In this document: one piece after another, positions 8,857 through 15,490 of the stretch | Position numbering within the stretch: the first letter of the stretch is position 1 | How the letters are laid out: each line of letters opens with the position of its first letter | Translations under genes and position numbers: made by a program | NCBI RefSeq assembly: GCF_902729445.1 | Contig: NZ_CACVCE010000012.1 | Span: 62,001-126,000 of the forward strand | DNA length: 64,000 bases | Direction: 5' to 3' | Source: Magnetospirillum sp902729445 | GTDB lineage: Bacteria; Pseudomonadota; Alphaproteobacteria; Rhodospirillales; Magnetospirillaceae | Notes under the pieces: generated by a model | Told to the model about the DNA's origin: nothing | Database searches by the model: none | The model's input: only the letters and a program-made list of their open reading frames with translations

Positions 8857-8910
8857 CGTCTGAAAATTGGTGAGGAATGCGGGACTTGAACCCGCGCAGG
8901 CGCAGCCTGC
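8857..8910 (-). repeat. Duplicated 3' end of tRNA-Leu (att-like tRNA fragment)
   Basis: This block repeats the T-arm, 3' acceptor strand, CCA and downstream bases of the adjacent tRNA-Leu. Bases 8857-8895 match 8933-8971 at 35 of 39 positions, offset by 76. No 5' acceptor strand or anticodon arm precedes it, so it is not a functional tRNA. Such a partial tRNA copy is the usual footprint of site-specific integration or a tRNA-derived deletion. Confidence 0.75.
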
Positions 8911-8943
8911 AAAACCAACACCCTTGCGGGTTCGTCTGAAAGT

Positions 8944-9027
8944 TGGTGGGGACGGCGGGACTTGAACCCGCAAGGCCGAAGCCGGGCGATTTTAAGTCGC
9001 CAGTGTTTACCGTTTCACCACGTCCCC
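8944..9027 (-). tRNA. tRNA-Leu (anticodon UAA)
   Basis: Read on the minus strand, the gene has a 7-bp acceptor stem (GGGGACG/CGTCCCC), a D-arm, an anticodon stem GGCGA/TCGCC with loop CTTAAAA (anticodon TAA), a short class-II variable arm (GGC-TTCG-GCC) and a T-arm GCGGG-TTCAAGT-CCCGC. CCA is genome-encoded at 8944-8946. It reads UUA, a rare codon in this G+C-rich genome. Confidence 0.95.
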
Positions 9028-9066
9028 TTGATCCGCCGTGGCGGCTCAAGATTTTGCCTGGGGCGC

Positions 9067-9100
9067 GCCCGTGCCGGGCGGCTCAGACGCCGCTCGGGCT
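9067..9100. repeat. 34-bp REP-like palindromic repeat, copy 1
   Basis: The sequence begins GCCCGTGCCGGGC and ends GCCGCTCGGGCT, with GGC...GCC pairing around a six-base centre. One mismatch separates it from 29012-29045, and two separate it from the inverted copy at 59397-59430. It sits just downstream of the HD-GYP gene. Confidence 0.9.
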
Positions 9101-9125
9101 GTGTGCGCGAGGTGGGGCGGCCGTC

Positions 9126-10898
9126 CTACGGGGCGGCCTTGGGGAGATATTTCGAGATATCGACGTCGTCGATCTGCTCGGGCTTCAGATATTGCTCGGC
9201 ATAGTCCTTCCACACGCCGGACTGCAGGAACAGCACCCACAGATCGGGGTCGATGTGGGCATCCTTGACCATGAACGACATGATCTTCAGGGATTCCGAC
9301 AGGGTCTTGGGCTTCTTGTAGGGGCGGTCGGCGGCGGTCAGCGCCTCGAAGATGTCGGCCACCGCCATCATGCGGGCCGGGTCGCTCATCTGCTCGCGCA
9401 TCAGGCCCTTGGGATAGCCGCGGCCGTTCATCTGTTCGTGGTGGCCGCCGGCCCATTCGGCGACCCGGGTCAGGTTCTTGGGGAAGGGCAGGGCCTTCAG
9501 CATCAAGATGGTCTGGGTGATGTGCTCGTTGATCTTGAAGCGGTCCTCGGCGGTCAGGGTGCCGCGGCCGATCGACAGATTGTAGATTTCACCCTGGTTG
9601 TACTTGTTGGCGCAGGGCTTCATGGTGAAGCCCTCCTCGTCATAGCGGCTCCAGTCGATGGTCGCCTCGTGCGGGATGATGTGCCAGTCGTGGTCGGCCA
9701 GCACCTTTTCCACCACCGGCGGCTTGGGCTCGTCCGGCTTGCGGCGCTTCATCTCGTCGATGGACAGACCCAGATGGTCGTCGATGGTGCGCACCCAGGT
9801 CATCTCGGCGATCTGCTTCAGGCGCTCGATGCGTTCGGGCGCCATGAACTCGCCGCCGACATTGCATTCGGCGACGAAGCCGAAATCCTCGTCCAACTGG
9901 GCCAGGCGGGCTTCCATCTCGGCCTTCAACTCGGCCTCGGGCTTCTCGTCGGCGATGACCGCCTGCAGATAATCGATGACGGCGTCGCGCTTCATCACCT
10001 CGAACCGCATCCGCACTTCGTGGATCCGGTTGTAGATGGTTTCCAGCTTGGTCGCCTTGTCGACGATGTATTCCGGCGTGGTGACCTTGCCGCAATCGTG
10101 CAGGCCGGCGGCGACTTCCAGTTCGTACCACTCGTCCTCGGTCAGGTCGAAGTCGGCGAACGGGCCTTCGGTCTGGTCGCAGGCCGCCTTGGCCAGCATG
10201 GCGGTCAGGGCGGGCACGCGATTGCAGTGGCCCCCGGTATAGGGGCTCTTGGCGTCGATCGCGCCGGCGATGACTTGAATGAAGCTCTTGAACAGATGTT
10301 TCTGGGCTTCGATCAGGCGCTGGTTGTCCAGCGCCACCGCCGCCTGCGAGGTCAGGGCCTCGATCAGCGGGGTGATGTCGGGGCCGAAGGCGATGACGGT
10401 GTTCTTGGCGTCGCGGGCGTTGATCAGCTGCAGGACGCCGATCACCTCGTTCTCGTAGTTCTTCAAGGGCACGGTCAGGAACGACTTCGACCGATAGCCG
10501 GTCTTGGCGTCGAAGGCCTTGGTGCCGGAAAAGTCGAACTTGTCGACGTCGTAGGCGTCGGTGATGTTGACGGTGGTGCCCGACAGCGCGCAGTAGCTCG
10601 AGACGTTCTTGTGGTTGGGCACGCCCTGATCGTCATGCAGCCTGAGCGGCGGGAACGGGATCGGCTTGCCGGTGGTGCCGCCCATCGCCACGTCCAGCGT
10701 GTCGTTCAGCATGATCTCGAACTTCAGCGCGTCCTTCTTTTCGGTGACCAGATACAGCGTGCCGCCGTCGGCGTTGGTCATCGACTTGGCGCCCAGCAGA
10801 ATCTTTTCCATCAGCCGGTTGTGATTCCGCTCGGCCGAGAGGGCGATACCCAACTCGATCAGCGTCCGATATCGCTGTTCCTGCGATGCCGCGGCCAT
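9126..10898 (-). CDS. GAF / HD-GYP cyclic-di-GMP phosphodiesterase
   Basis: The 590-residue soluble protein has an N-terminal GAF domain (about 15-195) and an HD-GYP domain. HDCGK lies at 267-271 and the GYP signature HHEQMNGRGYP at 486-496. HD-GYP enzymes use a metal centre to hydrolyse c-di-GMP. The two motifs are about 220 residues apart, roughly three times the usual spacing, because a charged, partly helical insert of about 150 residues lies between them. The start is ATG 10898 after GGGAG; a longer frame to 11075 would cross into the ubiD promoter. It is divergent from ubiD. The GAF ligand is unknown. Confidence 0.9.
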   Translation of the reverse strand: MAAASQEQRYRTLIELGIALSAERNHNRLMEKILLGAKSMTNADGGTLYLVTEKKDALKFEIMLNDTLDVAMGGTTGKPIPFPPLRLHDDQGVPNHKNVSSYCALSGTTVNITDAYDVDKFDFSGTKAFDAKTGYRSKSFLTVPLKNYENEVIGVLQLINARDAKNTVIAFGPDITPLIEALTSQAAVALDNQRLIEAQKHLFKSFIQVIAGAIDAKSPYTGGHCNRVPALTAMLAKAACDQTEGPFADFDLTEDEWYELEVAAGLHDCGKVTTPEYIVDKATKLETIYNRIHEVRMRFEVMKRDAVIDYLQAVIADEKPEAELKAEMEARLAQLDEDFGFVAECNVGGEFMAPERIERLKQIAEMTWVRTIDDHLGLSIDEMKRRKPDEPKPPVVEKVLADHDWHIIPHEATIDWSRYDEEGFTMKPCANKYNQGEIYNLSIGRGTLTAEDRFKINEHITQTILMLKALPFPKNLTRVAEWAGGHHEQMNGRGYPKGLMREQMSDPARMMAVADIFEALTAADRPYKKPKTLSESLKIMSFMVKDAHIDPDLWVLFLQSGVWKDYAEQYLKPEQIDDVDISKYLPKAAP

Positions 10899-11028
10899 GT
10901 GCGCAACTCCCTCATCCCTGCCCAGGGCAATATTTAAGGGTAACCGTTCTCGCGCACAAGGCCAAGGCCAAGGTTGACCTTTCCGCTCGCTTCGCGCTTC
11001 CATGGGGCGCCATCTGCCGGAGGTCTCC

Positions 11029-12543
11029 TTGCCCCACGATTCCTTGCGCGATTTTATCTCCAGGTTGGAAAGCACGGGCCGACTTGTGCGTGTCGGTGTG
11101 CCGGTGTCGCCGTCCCTGGAGATGACCGAGATCCAGACCCGCCTGCTGGCCGAGGGCGGCCCGGCGGTTTTGTTCGAGAATCCTGTGCGCGCCGACGGCA
11201 GCGCTTACGGCATGCCGATGCTGGTCAACCTGTTCGGCACCGTGGAAAGGGTGGCGTGGGGCATGGACCGCGAGCCCGGCCAGTTGCGCGAGGTGGGCGA
11301 GACCCTGGCCTTCCTCAAGCAGCCCGAGCCGCCGGGCGGCTGGCGCGAAGCCTTGGAAATGCTGCCTTTGGTCCGAAATGTCATGGCGATGAAGCCGAAG
11401 ACGGTCGGCAACGCGCCCTGCCAGCAGGTGGTGCTGACCGGCGATCAGATCGATCTGGGCCGGCTGCCGATCCAGGGCTGCTGGCCGGGCGAGCCGGCGC
11501 CCCTGATCACCTGGCCGCTGGTGGTGACCCAAGGCCCCAACCCGCCCGAGGACAAGCGCGACGCCTTCAACCTGGGCATCTACCGCATGCAGGTGACCGC
11601 CAAGGACGAAACCTTGATGCGCTGGCTGAAGCACAGGGGCGGCGCCCAGCATTTCCACCGCTGGAAGCAGGTGAAGTCCGAACCGATGCCGGCCGCCGTG
11701 GTGATCGGGGCCGATCCCGGCACCATCATCGCCGCCGTGACCCCGGTCCCCGAGACCTTGTCGGAATACCAGTTCGCCGGCCTGCTGCGCGGCAAGAAGG
11801 TCGAACTGGTCGATTGCAAGACGGTGCCCCTGAAGGTGCCGGCCAATGCGGAAATCGTGCTGGAAGGCCATGTCCTGCTGGACCGGACCGGGCCGGAAGG
11901 CCCCTATGGCGACCACACCGGCTATTACAACAATGTCGAGGATTTCCCGGTCTTCAAGGTCTCGGCCATCACCATGCGCAAGGACCCGATTTATCTGTCG
12001 ACCTTCACCGGACGCCCGCCGGACGAGCCCAGCGTGCTGGGCGAAGCCCTGAACGAGGTGTTCATTCCGCTGCTGACCCAGCAATTCCCGGAAATCGTCG
12101 ATTTCTGGCTGCCGCCCGAAGGCTGCAGCTACCGCATCGCCGTGGTGTCCATCAAGAAGGCCTATCCCGGCCACGCCAAGCGGGCGATGTTCGGCATCTG
12201 GAGCTTCCTGAAGCAGTTCATGTACACCAAGTTCGTCATCGTGGTGGATGACGACATCGATTGCCGCGATTGGAAGGACGTGATGTGGGCGATCTCGACC
12301 CGCATGGACCCGGCCCGCGACATCACCGTGGTCGAGGGCACCCCCATCGATTATCTGGACTTCGCCAGCCCCGAATCGGGCCTGGGCGGCAAGATCGGGC
12401 TGGACGCCACCAACAAATGGCCGCCCGAGACCCATCGCGAATGGGGCGTCAAGCTGACCATGGCCCAAGAAATCGTCGATCAGGTGACCAGGCGCTGGGG
12501 GGAATACGGCCTGCCCGGATCGGGCAAGCCGATCTGGAAATAG
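11029..12543 (+). CDS. ubiD: UbiD-family 4-hydroxy-3-polyprenylbenzoate decarboxylase
   Basis: UbiD removes the carboxyl group from the prenylated 4-hydroxybenzoate ring in ubiquinone synthesis, using prenylated FMN, Mn and K. The protein is of family length (about 504 residues). Recognisable regions include the N-terminal SLRDFI, NLGIYRMQ in the cofactor region, the active-site GPEGPYGDHTGYY segment and the C-terminal IDCRDWKDVMWA. A TTG start at 11029 fits GGAGG (11019-11023) five bases upstream; ATG 11002 would have no such site. The UbiX flavin prenyltransferase is not in the window. A G+C-rich hairpin follows the stop. Confidence 0.92.
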   Translation: MPHDSLRDFISRLESTGRLVRVGVPVSPSLEMTEIQTRLLAEGGPAVLFENPVRADGSAYGMPMLVNLFGTVERVAWGMDREPGQLREVGETLAFLKQPEPPGGWREALEMLPLVRNVMAMKPKTVGNAPCQQVVLTGDQIDLGRLPIQGCWPGEPAPLITWPLVVTQGPNPPEDKRDAFNLGIYRMQVTAKDETLMRWLKHRGGAQHFHRWKQVKSEPMPAAVVIGADPGTIIAAVTPVPETLSEYQFAGLLRGKKVELVDCKTVPLKVPANAEIVLEGHVLLDRTGPEGPYGDHTGYYNNVEDFPVFKVSAITMRKDPIYLSTFTGRPPDEPSVLGEALNEVFIPLLTQQFPEIVDFWLPPEGCSYRIAVVSIKKAYPGHAKRAMFGIWSFLKQFMYTKFVIVVDDDIDCRDWKDVMWAISTRMDPARDITVVEGTPIDYLDFASPESGLGGKIGLDATNKWPPETHREWGVKLTMAQEIVDQVTRRWGEYGLPGSGKPIWK

Positions 12544-12546
12544 TGT

Positions 12547-12589
12547 CCTGCCCCCGAAATTCGCATCGCGAATTCCGGGGATAAGCAGG
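12547..12589. terminator. Hairpin after ubiD, possible terminator
   Basis: Arms CCCCGAAATTCGC and GCGAATTCCGGGG (12552-12580) pair with one mismatch around a 3-base loop, inside an outer CCTGC/GCAGG pair. It begins four bases after the ubiD stop. No T-run follows, so intrinsic termination is uncertain. Confidence 0.5.
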
Positions 12590-12607
12590 CCACTCATTTG
12601 TTGAATT

Positions 12608-12659
12608 GTGTGGTGATTCTGAAATTCGCAGCCTTCTGCAAATTTCAGAATCACCACAC
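12608..12659. repeat. 52-nt hairpin repeat, copy B (19-bp perfect arms)
   Basis: Perfect 19-base arms (12608-12626 and 12641-12659, ends GTGTGGTGATTC / GAATCACCACAC) continue into an inner GCAG-CCTT-CTGC hairpin. TTGAATT precedes it, as in copy A at 5095-5146. It lies between the convergent ubiD and the exported-protein gene. Confidence 0.9.
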
Positions 12660-12665
12660 GAGCGG

Positions 12666-13259
12666 TTACTTCCTGGCGGCCGGGGCCATCGCCTGCATCT
12701 TCGCGTCCATCTGGGCCTGCAGCACCAGGTCGAACATCATCAAGGTGGCGGTGTCGCCGTCCTCGTGCACCAGGACCGCTTCCTGCTTGGGGGTTTTCCA
12801 GCGGATCAGGGTGTCGCCCTGATCCTGCGGCGCGCCGAAGCGGCTGGTCAGGAACTTGCCCAGGTCGGCGAAGCCGGCGCGCGGGAACTCGATGAACAAT
12901 TGCACCATGCGCCGGGTGCCGCCGGCATCGGGGCCGAAGGTGGCGGCCATCTGGCCGGGCTGGCCGGCGATCTTGCGCTTGGCCTGGCTCCACACCCCCT
13001 TGTCGTCGACGGACAACAGGGCGCAGCGGGTCGCCCCCATATTGGTCATCTGTTGCGGCATGGTCAAAAGCTTGCCCAAGGTGCCCGGCTTGTCGGGGTC
13101 GTCGCTGCAATAGACCGCCATGCCCGGCGGCCAGGCCCCGAAGCGGAACTGGCCCTGCATCATGCCCGGCCGGGCGAAGCCCAGGTCGAATTCCCTGTCG
13201 GCGGCCAGGGCGGGCGACGACAACAGCAAAAAAGCGGCCAGCAAGTGACGGAACATCAT
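12666..13259 (-). CDS. Exported hypothetical protein
   Basis: The 197-residue protein has a clear signal peptide (about 1-19, cleavage after SSPALA). The mature part has two Cys (Y-C-S, R-C-A) that could form a disulfide, and a compact alpha/beta pattern. No family is recognised. The gene is alone, opposite ubiD, and its stop lies just beyond the 52-nt hairpin. A periplasmic location is inferred from the leader. Confidence 0.65.
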   Translation of the reverse strand: MMFRHLLAAFLLLSSPALAADREFDLGFARPGMMQGQFRFGAWPPGMAVYCSDDPDKPGTLGKLLTMPQQMTNMGATRCALLSVDDKGVWSQAKRKIAGQPGQMAATFGPDAGGTRRMVQLFIEFPRAGFADLGKFLTSRFGAPQDQGDTLIRWKTPKQEAVLVHEDGDTATLMMFDLVLQAQMDAKMQAMAPAARK

Positions 13260-13307
13260 GATCCCCCGGTGGTTCGCGGGCAGTTTAGCGCAAGGTGAAT
13301 GTGCGCA

Positions 13308-14291
13308 TCATCTGTCGGAAAGCCGCGCCCGCGCCCGGGAATCCGCGCCCGACGGCAAGGGGGCGGCGCGGTCGGCCATCCAGGCGGCGATGTCGTCCAG
13401 CACCAGTTTGGCCTGCAGGTCGCGCAGCAGCATGTGCCAGCCCTGGGCGTACAGGGCGACCTGCTGGTCGCGTCCCAAGCCGGGCAGGGCGCGGATCGCC
13501 CGCCAGGTCGGCTCGGCCGGGATGACCTCGTCCTTCTCGCCATACAGGACCAGGGTCGGGCCGGAGACCTTGGGGGCCAGTTCGGCGGCGCGGTCCATCA
13601 GATCGACCACCCCCTTGATGGCATCGACACGGGTTTCCTTGATGACCAAGGGGTCGGCGCCCAGCTTCTTCAGCATCTCGATATTGTCGGACGGGCGGAT
13701 GTTCAGCCCGCGCCCCGACGGCTTCCAGCCCGGCGCGACATGATAGGCCAGCCACAGGACGGCCTGCTGGTACCACGGCATGGCGGCGCGGCCCCACACC
13801 GCGGGCGCCGACAAAATTTTCGCGGTCATTTCCGCGGGCGTGCGGCCCTGGGCTTCCATCACCATCAAGACGGCCCCGCCCATGCTTTCGCCCAGGGCGA
13901 ACACCGGCAGGCCGGGATGCTTGGCCGCCAACAGGCGAATGGCGGTGGCGGAATCGTCGGCCATGGCCTCGGTCGATGACCACGTGCCCGGATGCGGCCC
14001 CTGGCCGAAGCCGCGCTGGTCATAGGCATAAGAGGCGATGCCCAGCCCGGCCAGATACGCGCCCGGTTCGTCGAAGAAGTTCGAGTAATCGTTCATGCCG
14101 TGCAGGGCGACGATCACCGCCTTGGGAGGCCCGGCCGGCAGCCACTGGCGTAGCGGCAGGCGGGCGCCGTCGGCCATCAGCAGATGATCGGGGGCGAGCG
14201 CGGGGGTGACCACCGGTGGGCCGGGCGGGTGGCTCACGGCGGCGCAAGCCGACAGCAGCAGGGCGAACAGCAGGACATTGAGCCGCCTCAT
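13308..14291 (-). CDS. Alpha/beta-hydrolase lipoprotein, monoacylglycerol-lipase type
   Basis: The 327-residue protein starts with a lipoprotein leader (MRRLNVLLFALLLSAC, lipobox LSAC, Cys16). It continues as an alpha/beta hydrolase of the serine-aminopeptidase/monoacylglycerol-lipase group. LHGMNDYSN forms the oxyanion region, S136 in GESMGG is the nucleophile, and GEKDEVIP and GWHMLL supply the likely acid and His. It should hydrolyse an ester on the outer face of the inner membrane or in the outer membrane; the substrate is unknown. Its ATG overlaps the stop of the upstream ABC ATPase (ATGA), so the two are translationally coupled. Confidence 0.82.
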   Translation of the reverse strand: MRRLNVLLFALLLSACAAVSHPPGPPVVTPALAPDHLLMADGARLPLRQWLPAGPPKAVIVALHGMNDYSNFFDEPGAYLAGLGIASYAYDQRGFGQGPHPGTWSSTEAMADDSATAIRLLAAKHPGLPVFALGESMGGAVLMVMEAQGRTPAEMTAKILSAPAVWGRAAMPWYQQAVLWLAYHVAPGWKPSGRGLNIRPSDNIEMLKKLGADPLVIKETRVDAIKGVVDLMDRAAELAPKVSGPTLVLYGEKDEVIPAEPTWRAIRALPGLGRDQQVALYAQGWHMLLRDLQAKLVLDDIAAWMADRAAPLPSGADSRARARLSDR

Positions 14292-15229
14292 GCCTTGGAC
14301 GAGGTCAGTTGCAGGAAGATGTCTTCCAGGTCGGCTTCCTCGGTCGACAGGTCCTGGATGACCAGCCCGGCCTCGCGCACCAGATCCAGGATCTTGCCCA
14401 TGGGCAGCACCGACGGCTGATAGCGGATGACCAGCCGTCCGTCGGGCCTGATCTCGGGGGCCAGTGCCGCCAGGGCGGCTGGCACGGATTCGGGACGCCG
14501 GTCCAGGGTCAGGACCACCGCCTTGGAATCCATCCGCGCCAGCAGGTTCGGCGTGGTGTCGCAGGCCACCAGACGGCCCTGGTTGATGATGGCGATGCGG
14601 TCGCACAATTCCTGGGCTTCTTCCAGGTAATGGGTGGTCAGGACCACGGTGGTCCCGGCGGTGTTCAACTGGCGGATCATCGCCCACAGGCTTTGGCGCA
14701 GTTCGATATCGACGCCGGCGGTCGGCTCGTCCAGCACCAGGACCGGCGGATTGTGCACCATCGCCTTGGCCACCAGCAGGCGGCGGCGCATGCCGCCCGA
14801 CAGGGTGCGGGCATAGGAATCAGCCTTGTCGGCCAGGCCGACGGCTTCCAGGATCGCCTCGGTGCGGCGCTCAGGTCTGGGCACGCCGTACATGCCGGCC
14901 TGGACCTCCAGCAATTCGCGCGGCGTGAAGAACGGGTCCAGGTTCAGCTCTTGCGGGACCACGCCGATGGCCGCCTTGGCGCCCCTCGGGTCCTTGTCGA
15001 TATCCCGGTCCCACACCGCCACGGTCCCGGCGCTTTTCATCACCAGCCCGGCCAGGATGTTGATGAAGGTGCTTTTGCCGGCGCCGTTCGGCCCCAAAAG
15101 GCCGAAGAACGAGCCCCTGGGAATCGCCAGCGACACCTGGTTCAGCGCCTGCTTGCGGCCCTGCCTGCCGGCATAGACCTTGGAAAGGCCGTCGGCGTGG
15201 ACGGCGTTGTCGGGAAGTGTTTGCTCCAT
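14288..15229 (-). CDS. ABC-2-type transporter ATP-binding protein
   Basis: The 313-residue ATPase has Walker A GPNGAGKST (46-54), the signature LSGGMRRRL, and Walker B LVLDEPTAGVD followed by the switch His in TTHYLEE. A C-terminal extension of about 80 residues is typical of the drug/polysaccharide ABC-2 group (YadG-like). No permease gene is adjacent, so the membrane partner must lie elsewhere. The start is ATG 15229; a TTG three codons earlier is less likely. It overlaps the downstream lipase-like gene by four bases. Confidence 0.88.
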   Translation of the reverse strand: MEQTLPDNAVHADGLSKVYAGRQGRKQALNQVSLAIPRGSFFGLLGPNGAGKSTFINILAGLVMKSAGTVAVWDRDIDKDPRGAKAAIGVVPQELNLDPFFTPRELLEVQAGMYGVPRPERRTEAILEAVGLADKADSYARTLSGGMRRRLLVAKAMVHNPPVLVLDEPTAGVDIELRQSLWAMIRQLNTAGTTVVLTTHYLEEAQELCDRIAIINQGRLVACDTTPNLLARMDSKAVVLTLDRRPESVPAALAALAPEIRPDGRLVIRYQPSVLPMGKILDLVREAGLVIQDLSTEEADLEDIFLQLTSSKA

Positions 15230-15281
15230 CGTCAGCAATGGGTATCATCCGCCGGTTTCAACGGTCAACGGATCATCCATC

Positions 15282-15485
15282 ATGTCCAACGCCCCGGCTG
15301 CCCAGAAGGCCCCCCAGTTCGAGACCATCACCGTCGAGTCCGCCTCGGTCGGCTGCGACGGCGGCGGCGGTCCGCTGGGCCATCCGCTGGTCTATCTGCA
15401 TCTCGGCCACGACCGCCAGGTGACCTGCCCCTATTGCTCGCGCAATTTCGTGCTGGCCGAGGGCGCCAAGCTCGGCGGGCATTGA
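15282..15485 (+). CDS. CHCC zinc-finger protein (NDUFS6-like)
   Basis: The 67-residue protein has Cys in VGCDGGGG, His in LGHP, and the pair CPYC near the C-terminus, matching the zf-CHCC family. That family includes the mitochondrial complex I accessory subunit NDUFS6. In alphaproteobacteria it is a small stand-alone protein, probably binding one zinc ion. It lies just upstream of polA, only a few bases apart, so they may be co-transcribed. A link to NADH dehydrogenase here is by family only. Confidence 0.82.
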   Translation: MSNAPAAQKAPQFETITVESASVGCDGGGGPLGHPLVYLHLGHDRQVTCPYCSRNFVLAEGAKLGGH

Positions 15486-15490
15486 TTCCG

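Noticed and set aside
8868..8940. A second, complete tRNA gene next to tRNA-Leu
   Set aside because: No 5' acceptor strand complementary to the 3' strand is present and no anticodon arm can be formed, so it is only a fragment.
8831..9049. 72-codon frame across the tRNA region
   Set aside because: It overlaps tRNA-Leu and its duplicated end, so the reading frame is accidental.
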